Origin: Betaproteobacteria bacterium
GTDB taxonomy: Bacteria > Pseudomonadota > Gammaproteobacteria > Burkholderiales > SG8-39
Length of the DNA stretch: 13,153 bases
Reading direction: 5' to 3'
NCBI GenBank assembly: GCA_016867955.1
Contig: VGIE01000017.1
Coordinates: forward strand, 1-13,153
In this document: piece after piece, positions 5,690 to 12,944 of the stretch
Numbering within the stretch: the first letter of the stretch is position 1
Layout of the letters: each line of letters begins with the position of its first letter
Translations under genes and position numbers: made by a program
The notes under the pieces: generated by a model
The model's input: only the letters and a program-made list of their open reading frames with translations
Told to the model about the DNA's origin: nothing
Database searches by the model: none

Positions 5690-6259
5690 CTAGTGGAGGT
5701 GCTTCTTGCTCGAGGGCGCGCGCGTGGTCGGCGCCGTCGTGCTGGCGCGCCCGCGGCTGGTGGTCGCACCAGCGCCGGCAGCGCTCCAGCGCCGCTCGAA
5801 CAACTGGTGCACGTGCTGCAGGACTTCGCTGATCTCCGCCTCGGCGAAATGGCGCGACAGCAGCCCGGAGACGTCCTCGATCATGCTGCGCCGCTGCTCT
5901 TCCTGGATCGCCTCGACCGAGGGGCCGACGAAGGCCATCGAATGCTCGTCACGGCCGTCCTCGTGATAGTAGGTCACCTCGACTCCCGCGGCCTGCTCGG
6001 CATGCGCGCACAGGGCCTCGAACGAGACTTCCAGCGCGCGCTGGAAGTTGCGCCCGACCCAGCCGGTCCAGCAGATGTCGAGTACGCGCCTGCGGCGGTC
6101 GAACACCACACCGGGCTCGTCCTGGTGCGCACTGGTCGCATCGGCAAGGCCATCGAGATCGACATAGTCGAGCCAGGGGCGCAGCGCCTGCTCAACCTCG
6201 GCCTGGGTGACGCCACTCTTCAGCGGCACTGCACCGTGTACATGTACTTCCGTATGCAT
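5690..6259 (-). CDS. Conserved protein of unknown function, 189 aa
   Basis: I do not recognise a characterised family. The opening (HTEVHVHGAVPL...) and blocks such as DEPGVVFD, LDICWTG and MAFVGPSVEAIQEEQR, followed by an acidic helical segment, recall a family of uncharacterised proteobacterial proteins (DUF6806-like, from memory only). It looks soluble: no signal peptide and no membrane helix. Residues 1-155 look like a folded alpha/beta domain. The tail from about 156 is Ala/Ser/Thr/Arg-rich and low in complexity, ending in KKHLH, and is probably disordered. The ATG at 6257-6259 is preceded by AGGAG about 10 bases upstream. Before the mobile element arrived it was the next gene upstream of mraZ on the same strand, but a hairpin after its stop and a separate mraZ promoter argue against co-transcription. 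Confidence 0.8.
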   Translation of the reverse strand: MHTEVHVHGAVPLKSGVTQAEVEQALRPWLDYVDLDGLADATSAHQDEPGVVFDRRRRVLDICWTGWVGRNFQRALEVSFEALCAHAEQAAGVEVTYYHEDGRDEHSMAFVGPSVEAIQEEQRRSMIEDVSGLLSRHFAEAEISEVLQHVHQLFERRWSAAGAGATTSRGRASTTAPTTRAPSSKKHLH

Positions 6260-6432
6260 CCCTGGACTCCTGATGAAACGCGCCCGCGCGGGCGGGGACG
6301 CGTACCGGCAACGTGACTGCGGGACCCGCCAGGGCCTGGCGAGCGGTCAGGCGGCCCAATTCTCGCGCAAAAGCCGCCGCGATGCCGGAAACCGCCGAAA
6401 TAATTGCCGCGTCACGACAACCTGCCGGTGCG
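6260..6432. other. Gene-free stretch with a 14-bp GC palindrome
   Basis: This gap between the SPFH gene stop and the hypothetical gene start holds the latter's ribosome site and a perfect palindrome, CGCCCGCGCGGGCG (6281-6294), which could form a hairpin or be a protein site. I saw no convincing promoter hexamers or U-rich terminator. Confidence 0.4.
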
Positions 6433-7422
6433 TCAGGATCTCGTGCCCGCCCGGGTGTTGTCGAGCACCGTCATGGCGGTGGCCACCAGGCCGGCAACGT
6501 CGGTCACATTGGTGGGCACGATCATGGTGTTGTTGGTCCTCGCCAGGTGCGCAAAGGCGTTGATGTAGAGCTCCGCGATCTTCAGGTTGGCCGCCTGCGC
6601 CCCGCCCTCCTTGCCGATGGCGGCGGCCACCGATTCCACGGCCGCCGCCGTCGCCTCGGCCACCAGACGCAGCGCCGTTGCCTCGCCCTGCGCCTTGTTG
6701 ATGCGCGCGGTCTTGTCGCCTTCGGATTTCAGCACTGCAGCCTGCTTCTCGCCTTCGGCCACGTTGATCTCCTGCTGCTTCTCGCCCTCCGATTTTGCGA
6801 TCAGCGCGCGCTTTTCGCGTTCGGCAGTGATCTGCTGCTGCATCGAACGCAGGATGGCTTCCGGCGGCGTGATGTTCTTGATCTCGTAGCGCAGCACCTT
6901 CACGCCCCAGCTGCGCCCGGCCTCGTCGAGCACCGACACCACCTGGCGATTCATCTCGTCTCGGCTCTCGAAGGTCTTGTCGAGTTCCATCTTGCCGATT
7001 TCGCTGCGCAATGCCGTCTGCGCCAGCTGCGTGATCGCCGCGATGTAATTGGACGATCCATACGAGGCCAGGCGCGGATCGGTGACCTGGAAATAGATCA
7101 CACCGTCCACCGCGAGCTGCGTGTTGTCGCGCGAGATGCAGACCTGCTCGGGCACGTCGAGCGGAACCTCCTTGAGCGAATGCTTGTAGGCCACGCGATC
7201 GAAGAAGGGCACGATCACGTTGAGGCCGGGCTCAAGGATGACGTGGAACTTGCCAAGCCGTTCCACCACCCAGGCATTCTGCTGCGGCACCACGCGCACG
7301 CCCTCGATCACGAACACGATGGCGAGCAAGATGATGAAGATCGGGATCGCCCAGGGCCGTGTCATTTCGGTGCTTGCGGCGAAAAAGGTCAACACCAGCA
7401 CGCCGACGAGTTTTGGAATCAT
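6433..7422 (-). CDS. qmcA: SPFH/stomatin-like membrane protein (QmcA family)
   Basis: SPFH (stomatin/prohibitin/flotillin/HflK) proteins form large membrane-anchored ring assemblies tied to membrane domains and protein quality control. The 329-residue product has hydrophobic segments at about 4-17 and 24-41, then the SPFH domain at about 42-200. That domain carries VPQQNAWVVERLGKF, LEPGLNVIVPFFDRV and a DGVIYFQVTDP block. A long Ala/Glu/Lys coiled coil follows at about 200-270 (repeated AEGEKQ/KSEGDK units). It aligns throughout with E. coli QmcA (YbbK) as I remember it, with about 20 extra N-terminal residues. The ATG at 7420-7422 has an AAGGAG site 5 bases upstream, which supports the longer start over Met20. 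The gene lies 90 bp downstream of nfeD, its usual partner, probably co-transcribed. Confidence 0.9.
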   Translation of the reverse strand: MIPKLVGVLVLTFFAASTEMTRPWAIPIFIILLAIVFVIEGVRVVPQQNAWVVERLGKFHVILEPGLNVIVPFFDRVAYKHSLKEVPLDVPEQVCISRDNTQLAVDGVIYFQVTDPRLASYGSSNYIAAITQLAQTALRSEIGKMELDKTFESRDEMNRQVVSVLDEAGRSWGVKVLRYEIKNITPPEAILRSMQQQITAEREKRALIAKSEGEKQQEINVAEGEKQAAVLKSEGDKTARINKAQGEATALRLVAEATAAAVESVAAAIGKEGGAQAANLKIAELYINAFAHLARTNNTMIVPTNVTDVAGLVATAMTVLDNTRAGTRS

Positions 7423-7512
7423 GTCATCTCCTTGCGTTTGCGATCAGCCTGCATCGTGCATTGCCGGCGCCATCTGCCGCTCCTCCGGGACCGCGACATG
7501 GAAAGAACCCGC

Positions 7513-7926
7513 TCAGTGCCGCCGAGACGAAACCCTGAGGGTATTGCCTTCGACGGCGGTGATGTGGAATACCTCGCCATCGGTTGCACCTTCGACGACC
7601 GCGTCCCAGAGCGTGTCGCGGTAGCGCACGCGCGCACGGCCGCCGGCCCGGTCCGTCCAATGGTCGACGGTCACCACCTGGCCCGCATCCAGCGAGGCCA
7701 TCGGCTCGCCGCGGCTGCTGCGCGGGTGGCGCTGCACCCAGATGACGCCGGCAACGGCGACCGCTGCCGCCACCAGCGCCTGCGGCCAGAATCCCTGGCC
7801 CAGCCAACCCATGGCGGCGCCGGAAAGCGCGGCGATGCCCAACACCAGCAGGAAGAACGTGCCGGTCAGCAATTCCGCGATGATCAGCGCAATCCCTGCC
7901 ATCACCCACAGCAGATAGTTGTCCAT
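7513..7926 (-). CDS. nfeD: NfeD-family membrane protein
   Basis: NfeD proteins are short integral membrane proteins with a C-terminal OB-fold domain; they pair with SPFH proteins and are thought to anchor or scaffold them. The product has 137 residues, with hydrophobic helices at about 5-22, 25-44 and 48-65, then a soluble domain at about 75-135. That domain contains the typical ARVRYRDTLWDAVVEG pattern (a variant of the family's G..RV...G..W.A) and ends in GNTLRVSSR. The frame is open 50 codons further upstream, but that part lacks family character. The ATG at 7924-7926 starts the first membrane helix in the usual way (MDNYLLWVMAGIALIIAELL) and has a GGGG-type ribosome site close by. It belongs to the short, YbbK-partner type of NfeD with no protease domain. 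Confidence 0.88.
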   Translation of the reverse strand: MDNYLLWVMAGIALIIAELLTGTFFLLVLGIAALSGAAMGWLGQGFWPQALVAAAVAVAGVIWVQRHPRSSRGEPMASLDAGQVVTVDHWTDRAGGRARVRYRDTLWDAVVEGATDGEVFHITAVEGNTLRVSSRRH

Positions 7927-8120
7927 CGGCCCCTTTCGATGCGGACTGCAATCATCATACCCCAGCACGCGGCGACCACACTCCGGGCCGCAGCGGTTAC
8001 ACTTGGAGCGCCTAGCGGACCTGCGGTCGGGCTCCCTGACTTCGCCGGAGCGGGAGGGGAGGTTCCCCCCGTGCATTGAACCAGGTTCTTCAGGCTCATA
8101 CAGGCCAAGCAGGCAGCATC

Positions 8121-8300
8121 GTGATCAAGTGGGGCATCATCACCTTCTCTGCTGGCATCGTCCTGATGATCATCGAGTATTTCGTCGCGAAGCGGAAGAA
8201 GGAAGGCTTCGTGCCGAGCGACCGCCAGCGGATCATGGGGATCTTCTGGCTGACGATTTTCATCACTGCGCTGGTAGTCGGACTGATCTGGATGACCTGA
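8121..8300 (+). CDS. Small two-helix membrane protein
   Basis: This 59-residue product has two hydrophobic helices, about residues 5-21 and 39-58, joined by a basic loop (AKRKKEGFVPSDRQR). I do not recognise a named family; similar short hypothetical membrane proteins are common in proteobacteria. The GTG at 8121 places the start just before the first helix. A longer frame from a TTG at 8076 would add 15 polar residues behind a GGGAGGGGAGG purine tract at 8053-8063; the choice is unsure. It is divergent from nfeD, with about 195 bp of intergenic DNA in which I saw no clear promoter, and 60 bp upstream of the SDR gene. Confidence 0.65.
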   Translation: MIKWGIITFSAGIVLMIIEYFVAKRKKEGFVPSDRQRIMGIFWLTIFITALVVGLIWMT

Positions 8301-8360
8301 GGACAGGCCCGGGGAGAACGCGATGAGAGTTCAAGGCAACGAACACGGGGCCCTTCCCGC

Positions 8361-9104
8361 ATGAGCGGAGCAGCCAGGGCGCTCGAGGGCAGGGTCGCCG
8401 TCGTCACCGGCGGAGGCAGCGGCATCGGTCGCACCATCGCCGAGGCCTTTGCTGCCGAAGGCGCGCGCGTGGCGGTTGCCGGGCGGCGGCGCGAGAAGCT
8501 CGAGGAATCGGTGGCCGCCATCGCCGCAGCCGGGGGCACCGCGCTGGCGGTGCCGACCGACGTGGCGAACGAGGAGCAGGTCCGGCACCTGTTCGCCGCC
8601 ACGCAGGCAGCCTGGGGACGCATCGACCTGCTGGTCAACAACGCCGGTGGCTTTGCCGGCGCGCCCACCGACGAGTTCCCGCTGCAGATGTGGCGCGACA
8701 TGATCGACACCAACCTGACCGGTGCATTCCTGTGCCTCCGCGAGGCCTTCCGAATCATGAAGTCGCAGCGCGCCGGGCGCATCATCAACATCGGCAGCAC
8801 CTCGGCCAAGGTGCCGCGGCCGAAGTCCGCCGCCTATGTCGCATCCAAGTGGGGGCTGGACGGTCTCACGCGCATGCTTGCCATCGAGGCGCGCGAATTC
8901 GGCGTGGCCGTGAGCATCATCCATCCGGGCAATACCGTGCCCGGGGTGTGGAGCGGCCAGGAGGACAAGGTCAAGGGCGAGGGCCTGATGGATGCCTCCA
9001 ACGTCGCCCGCATCGCCGTGCTTATGGCCTCGCTGCCCGCCGACGCCAACCTGTACGAGAGCATCGTGCTGCCGGTGAGCATGCCGTTTCTTGGCAGGGG
9101 CTGA
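8361..9104 (+). CDS. Short-chain dehydrogenase/reductase (classical SDR), 247 aa
   Basis: This is a classical SDR oxidoreductase with a Rossmann fold. The cofactor motif TGGGSGIG is at residues 16-23, the acidic turn PTDV has D67, NNAG is at 93-96, the structural Asn is N118, and the catalytic residues are S146, Y159 and K163 (YxxxK). The PG motif follows at 189-190. Arginines 42-44 after the second strand favour NADP(H) over NAD(H), by family rule. The substrate cannot be read from sequence; family members reduce ketones, oxo-acyl thioesters or sugars. The length is typical. The start ATG at 8361 has only a weak ribosome site. The cupin-like gene follows after 29 bp with a strong one, so the two are probably co-transcribed. 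Confidence 0.92.
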   Translation: MSGAARALEGRVAVVTGGGSGIGRTIAEAFAAEGARVAVAGRRREKLEESVAAIAAAGGTALAVPTDVANEEQVRHLFAATQAAWGRIDLLVNNAGGFAGAPTDEFPLQMWRDMIDTNLTGAFLCLREAFRIMKSQRAGRIINIGSTSAKVPRPKSAAYVASKWGLDGLTRMLAIEAREFGVAVSIIHPGNTVPGVWSGQEDKVKGEGLMDASNVARIAVLMASLPADANLYESIVLPVSMPFLGRG

Positions 9105-9133
9105 TTGCGGGTTTCAACGGGGAGGTTCGCACC

Positions 9134-9889
9134 ATGAAGATCAACGCGTCGAGCGCCGTCGCTCTCACCCGCCACATCGAGCTCTCCGATAAGTCCACGC
9201 AGAAGGACGGGCGCGACGCCATCGTGCGGCGCAACTGGTTCATCAACCCCGATGAGCACGAAGGTCTTGCCGCCTACCGCATCGAAATCCCGGAGGCAGG
9301 GTCGATTGCGGCGCCCCACTTCCATACCCAGGACCAGTTCCAGGTCTTCGTCGACTGCCCGGGCGCGTGGCTGGGGGCCGATGCGCTGCAACCGGTGATG
9401 GTGCAGTACGCCGATGCCTGCAGCCCCTATGGCCCCATCGTCGGCGGGCCGCAGGGCGTGGCATTCTTCGTGTTTCGGCTGATGAAGGACCAGGGCGCCT
9501 TCGTCATGCCCGAATCGCGAGGCAGCATGACGAAGAAGCCCGGCCGCATCGTGCTTGCGCACCTGCCCGACGCCGCAGAGCCGGTGCCGGCGGGCGGCGT
9601 GCAGGCGCTCGAAGCCCCGCATGCCGACGGCCTCGCGATCTTCCGCCTGGCCGCGGGGCCCGGCGGGCGGGTCGTCGCGCCATCGCCCGCCAGCGGCGGT
9701 GGCCAGTACGTGCTGATCGCCAGCGGCGCAGCCCGCAGCGGCGATGAAGTGCTGCCCGCGAGATCCTGCCTGTTCGTGTCGCCGGACGAGGCTGCGCTCG
9801 AGATCACCGCCGGCAGCGAGGGCTTCAACGCCGTGCTGCTGCAATTCCCGAAGCAGAGCTGGGCAGCAAGACTCGCCGCCGCGCACTGA
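9134..9889 (+). CDS. Cupin-like protein of unknown function, 251 aa
   Basis: I do not recognise a characterised family. The segment around residues 55-70 (AGSIAAPHFHTQDQFQVFV) resembles cupin motif 1, with an HxH pair (H62, H64) followed by Gln68 where many cupins have Glu. The second half (about 150-250) has spaced glycines and a GGQYVLIASGAARSGDEVLPARSCLFV stretch that reads like a second beta-barrel, so a bicupin is possible. No signal peptide or membrane helix is present. The ATG at 9134 has GGAGG 9 bases upstream. The frame stays open further upstream, but that region overlaps the SDR gene in another frame. Position 29 bp after the SDR suggests a shared pathway, but neither substrate is evident. 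Confidence 0.75.
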   Translation: MKINASSAVALTRHIELSDKSTQKDGRDAIVRRNWFINPDEHEGLAAYRIEIPEAGSIAAPHFHTQDQFQVFVDCPGAWLGADALQPVMVQYADACSPYGPIVGGPQGVAFFVFRLMKDQGAFVMPESRGSMTKKPGRIVLAHLPDAAEPVPAGGVQALEAPHADGLAIFRLAAGPGGRVVAPSPASGGGQYVLIASGAARSGDEVLPARSCLFVSPDEAALEITAGSEGFNAVLLQFPKQSWAARLAAAH

Positions 9890-9896
9890 GTTGGTC

Positions 9897-9914
9897 GCCA
9901 CCCGCAGCGGTGGC
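9897..9914 (+). terminator. Hairpin just after the cupin-like gene, possible terminator
   Basis: GCCACC (9897-9902) and GGTGGC (9909-9914) form a 6-bp stem with a 6-base loop, 7 bases after the stop codon at 9887-9889. There is no clear U tract, so confidence is limited. Confidence 0.4.
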
Positions 9915-10011
9915 TGCCACGGCAGGCGTAGCCGCAGTGATCTGCATATACAGACAAACTGAAGATAAACGCTCCGCCGGTTGCATCATCGACAATTGAA
10001 TACTGACAGGC

Positions 10012-10026
10012 GTTGCCGGCGGCAAC
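10012..10026. terminator. Small hairpin between convergent genes, possible terminator
   Basis: GTTGCC (10012-10017) and GGCAAC (10021-10026) pair around a 3-base loop in the 187-bp gap between the convergent cupin-like and crotonase genes. It could serve either strand; on the minus strand a moderately T-rich stretch follows. No other feature was seen in this gap. Confidence 0.35.
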
Positions 10027-10076
10027 AGCGCGCCGGCCGTCTCGGGCAGAACCGGAAGGCGCGACGCCGGCGGGCG

Positions 10077-10955
10077 TTACTTCCAGTCCCTGTAGAACGG
10101 CGGCAGGTCGGATGCCAGGCTGGTGAAATTCGGGGCGCGCTTCTCCAGAAACGACCGCACGCCTTCCTTGCCGTCCTTCAGGCTGGAGTAGAACACCGCC
10201 AGCGAATCGACGCGGTGCGCCTCGATCGGATGCGGCTGCGCGCTGTTGCGCCAGAGCATCTGGCGCGTCAGTGCCACGGCGGCGGGAGAGCGGTTGTGCG
10301 TGCACTTGCGGGCAAGCGCATAGGCGTCCTGCAGCAGCGTCTCTGGCGAATGGATCGAGCGCAGCAGGCCGCCGCGCTTGCACTCCTGCGCATCGAGGAT
10401 GTCGGCGCTGTAGGTCCACTCCAGCGCCTGCTGCAGGCCAACGAGGCGCGGCAGGAACCAGCTGGAACAGGCCTCCGGCACGATGCCGATCTTGCCGAAT
10501 ACGAAGCCGATGCGCGCCTTCTCCGAAGCCAGGCGGAAGTCCATGGCCAGCGTCATGGTGGCGCCGATGCCCACCGCCGCGCCGTTGATGGCGGCGATCA
10601 CGGGCTTGGTGCAGTTGAAGATCGACAGCGTCACGCGCCCGCCGGTGTCGCGCACGCCGTTGTGGATCGCCGGTTCGTCAAGGCGCTCGTGCATGTCCTC
10701 CAGCGTAGGGCGCAGGCTCTCGTCTAGGCCGAACACGTTGCCGCCGACCGACAGGTCCATGCCGGCGCAGAAGGCGCGGCCGGCGCCGGTTACCACCACG
10801 GCGCGCACCGCGTCGTCACTGCTGGCGCGATTGAAGGCATCGACCAGCTCGTTGGCCATTTCGACTGTGAAGGCATTGAGCTGCCCGGGACGATTCAGCG
10901 TCAGCGTAAGGATGCCGTCCGCCGCCACGGACCAATCCAGCGTGTTGTATTTCAT
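10077..10955 (-). CDS. Enoyl-CoA hydratase/isomerase (crotonase) family protein
   Basis: Crotonase-fold enzymes act on acyl-CoA thioesters. The 292-residue product has the NRPGQLNAFT opening, the oxyanion-hole segment AFCAGMDL (residues 61-68), the second oxyanion segment AINGAAVGIGATMTLAMDFRLAS, and GIVPEACSSWFLPRLVG. The two Glu residues of classical enoyl-CoA hydratase (rat E144/E164) align with T133 and F153, whereas E161 in VPEACSS matches the position used by delta3,delta2-enoyl-CoA isomerases. The annotation should therefore stay at family level, with isomerase more likely than hydratase. A loop at about 72-107 is longer than usual. The ATG at 10953-10955 has a GGAG site upstream. It lies 67 bp after the acetolactate synthase gene on the same strand, behind a likely terminator. 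Confidence 0.88.
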   Translation of the reverse strand: MKYNTLDWSVAADGILTLTLNRPGQLNAFTVEMANELVDAFNRASSDDAVRAVVVTGAGRAFCAGMDLSVGGNVFGLDESLRPTLEDMHERLDEPAIHNGVRDTGGRVTLSIFNCTKPVIAAINGAAVGIGATMTLAMDFRLASEKARIGFVFGKIGIVPEACSSWFLPRLVGLQQALEWTYSADILDAQECKRGGLLRSIHSPETLLQDAYALARKCTHNRSPAAVALTRQMLWRNSAQPHPIEAHRVDSLAVFYSSLKDGKEGVRSFLEKRAPNFTSLASDLPPFYRDWK

Positions 10956-10977
10956 GCGATGGCTCCAGGCAATGAAA

Positions 10978-11007
10978 TGCCCGCGCCCATGCGAGGGGTC
11001 GCGGGCA
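10978..11007 (-). terminator. Likely rho-independent terminator after the acetolactate synthase gene
   Basis: On the minus strand TGCCCGCG (11007-11000) pairs with CGCGGGCA (10985-10978), an 8-bp GC-rich stem followed at once by TTTCATT. It lies between the synthase stop (11023) and the crotonase start (10955), so it may separate or attenuate transcription of the two genes. Confidence 0.6.
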
Positions 11008-11022
11008 GGGGAAAAGGCGCGC

Positions 11023-12816
11023 TCAGGTGTCTTCGGAGTAGTACACGCCCGGGGCGAGCATCACCTCGTGATGGCCGCGCCCGGCAGGCATCATGGGGAA
11101 GCAGTTCTCCACCTCCGTCACGCGCGCGTCGAGGAAGTAAGGGCCCTTGTAGCTGATGCAATCGGCCAGCGCGCGGTCGAGCTTGGCCGGGTCGCTAACC
11201 TGCGCCGCTCCCCAGCCGAAGGCCTTGGCCAGCGCGACGAAGTCGGGCAGCGACTCGTTGTAGCTGTGGCTGATGCGGTTGTCGTGCAGCAGCTCCTGCC
11301 ACTGGCGCACCATGCCCATATAGCCGTTGTTGCACAACACCACCTTCACCGGCGTGTCGTGCTGCATGGCCGTAGAAAGTTCCTGGATGCACATCAGTAC
11401 CGAGGCGTCGCCGCTCACGCACACCACCAGCTGGTCGGGGTTGGCGATCTGCGCGCCGATCGCCGCCGGCACGCCGTAGCCCATGGTGCCCGAGCCGCCG
11501 GACGTGAGCCAGCGGTTGGGCTTGTCGAACTGCAGGTACTGCGCAGCCCACATCTGGTGCTGGCCGACGTCGGTCGTCACGATGGCGTCGCGTCCTGCAA
11601 TCGCCACCTGCAGGCGCGAGAGCAGGTGCTGCGGCACGATGCCGTCGGACTTGTGCTCGTAGGCAAGGCACTGCTTGGAGCGCCAGTAGTTGATGCGCGC
11701 CCACCACGGGTCCAGGCGTTTGGCGTCCATGGGCGCCGCGCCGACCTCGGCCTCCAGCGCGCCGAGCAGCGCCTGCAGCACCTGGGCGCAGTCGCCGACA
11801 ACCGGCACTTCCACGTTCACGACCTTGTTGATCGACGCGGCATCGATATCGACGTGGATCTTCTTCGCATTCGGGCAGAACTCGCTGATCTTGCCGGTCA
11901 CGCGGTCATCGAAGCGCGCGCCGATGTTGATCACCAGGTCGGAATGGTGCATCGCGAGGTTGGCCTCGAGGTTGCCGTGCATGCCCAGCATGCCGACGAA
12001 TTGCGGATCGGTCGACGGGAACGCGCCCAGGCCCATCAGCGTAAGCGTGCACGGGGCTCCGGTCTTGCGTACCAACCTCGCGAACAGCTCGCTCGCGACC
12101 GGGCCCGAATTGATCAGCCCGCCGCCGCCGTACAAGATCGGCTGCCGCGCCGCCTTGATCAGCGACACTGCCTTTTTCAGGCTGCCCTGCGGCACGTCGA
12201 CGGGCGTGAGGCGGCCGTGCCGCTTGGCGGGAAGCGCATTGGGCACCTGCTCGCAGAGGTCAAACTGCAGGTCCTTGGGAAAGTCCAGCAGCACCGGGCC
12301 GGGCCGCCCCTGGGTGGCGACCGCGAATGCGCGCGTTACTGTCGAATACACATCGGAGGCATCGCGGATCTGCTGGTTCCACTTGGTGACCGAGCGCGAC
12401 AGGCTCAGCGCATCGCACTCCTGGAAGGCGTCGGTACCGATGCCGGGCAGCGCCACCTGCCCGCTGACGCAGACGATGGGGATCGAATCCGACAGCGCAT
12501 CGAGCAGGCCGGTCATGGTGTTGGCCACGCCCGGGCCCGACGTGACCAGCACCACGCCGGGACGGCCGGTGCTGCGCGCATAGCCTTCGGCAGCGTGCAC
12601 CGCGGCCTGCTCGTGGCGCACCAGGATGTGGCGCAGGCGCGGCTCGGCATACAGCGCGTCATACAGCGGCAGCACCGCCCCGCCCGGATAACCGAAGATG
12701 GTGTCCACGCCGCAGTCGATCATCGCTTCGAGCATCCACTGCGCGCCGGACAGCTTGCGGGAATGCTTTGCCGATGATGTTGCGCTGCGGAGGGAGTGAT
12801 CGCCCGGATTGTTCAT
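11023..12816 (-). CDS. ilvB: Acetolactate synthase, catalytic (large) subunit
   Basis: The enzyme condenses pyruvate with pyruvate or 2-ketobutyrate, using thiamine diphosphate and Mg2+, the first common step of branched-chain amino acid synthesis. The 597-residue protein has all three ThDP-enzyme domains. The N-terminal PYR domain carries GYPGGAVLPLYD and the catalytic Glu69 in RHEQAA; the central FAD-binding region carries GLGAFPSTDPQFVGMLGMHG and IGARFDDRVTGK; the C-terminal PP domain carries GDAS at about 469-472 and NNGYMGMVRQWQ. GDA instead of GDG is seen in other ALS proteins. About 20 polar residues precede the conserved start. The ATG at 12814-12816 has an AGGAA site. No ilvN/ilvH small subunit gene lies next to it, so this may be a second isozyme or rely on a subunit encoded elsewhere; ilvB versus ilvI cannot be settled here. 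Confidence 0.93.
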   Translation of the reverse strand: MNNPGDHSLRSATSSAKHSRKLSGAQWMLEAMIDCGVDTIFGYPGGAVLPLYDALYAEPRLRHILVRHEQAAVHAAEGYARSTGRPGVVLVTSGPGVANTMTGLLDALSDSIPIVCVSGQVALPGIGTDAFQECDALSLSRSVTKWNQQIRDASDVYSTVTRAFAVATQGRPGPVLLDFPKDLQFDLCEQVPNALPAKRHGRLTPVDVPQGSLKKAVSLIKAARQPILYGGGGLINSGPVASELFARLVRKTGAPCTLTLMGLGAFPSTDPQFVGMLGMHGNLEANLAMHHSDLVINIGARFDDRVTGKISEFCPNAKKIHVDIDAASINKVVNVEVPVVGDCAQVLQALLGALEAEVGAAPMDAKRLDPWWARINYWRSKQCLAYEHKSDGIVPQHLLSRLQVAIAGRDAIVTTDVGQHQMWAAQYLQFDKPNRWLTSGGSGTMGYGVPAAIGAQIANPDQLVVCVSGDASVLMCIQELSTAMQHDTPVKVVLCNNGYMGMVRQWQELLHDNRISHSYNESLPDFVALAKAFGWGAAQVSDPAKLDRALADCISYKGPYFLDARVTEVENCFPMMPAGRGHHEVMLAPGVYYSEDT

Positions 12817-12869
12817 GCGGAGTTCCTGCAGGCCAGAAATTGGGACAGCGGGTTGAAAGACAGCCCCAT

Positions 12870-12875
12870 ATCATA
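12870..12875 (-). promoter_or_regulatory. Possible -10 element upstream of the acetolactate synthase gene
   Basis: TATGAT on the minus strand matches five of six bases of the -10 consensus and lies about 55 bp before the start codon in an otherwise GC-rich 128-bp gap. No good -35 is found at 16-18 bp. No leader peptide or branched-chain attenuator was recognised. Confidence 0.3.
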
Positions 12876-12944
12876 CGCGAGGCGGGCCCTGCAGGACGCC
12901 TAGACGGCAAAGCCGGGGATAGTCGCGGGCGGGAGCAGCGCCCC

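Noticed and set aside
7424..7951. Minus-strand frame overlapping nfeD
   Set aside because: It is out of frame with the NfeD protein and has no membrane or OB-fold pattern. Its ribosome site belongs to the SPFH gene at 7422.
8053..8070. GGGGAGG/TTCCCC purine-pyrimidine tract as a terminator
   Set aside because: The stem is only about 5 bp with a 3-base loop, and it precedes rather than follows a gene; more likely a chance or ribosome-site-like tract.
6313..8079. Plus-strand open frame of 588 codons
   Set aside because: It lies opposite the SPFH and NfeD genes, which are clearly real; the translation is His/Arg/Leu-rich noise.
8834..9901. Minus-strand open frame of 355 codons
   Set aside because: It overlaps the SDR and cupin-like genes on the other strand. 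The SDR motifs are unmistakable and this frame shows none.
10483..12777. Plus-strand open frame of 764 codons
   Set aside because: It is antisense to the acetolactate synthase and crotonase genes, both with full family motifs. Its translation is low in complexity, His/Arg/Ala-rich and without domains, as expected for a shadow frame in GC-rich DNA.
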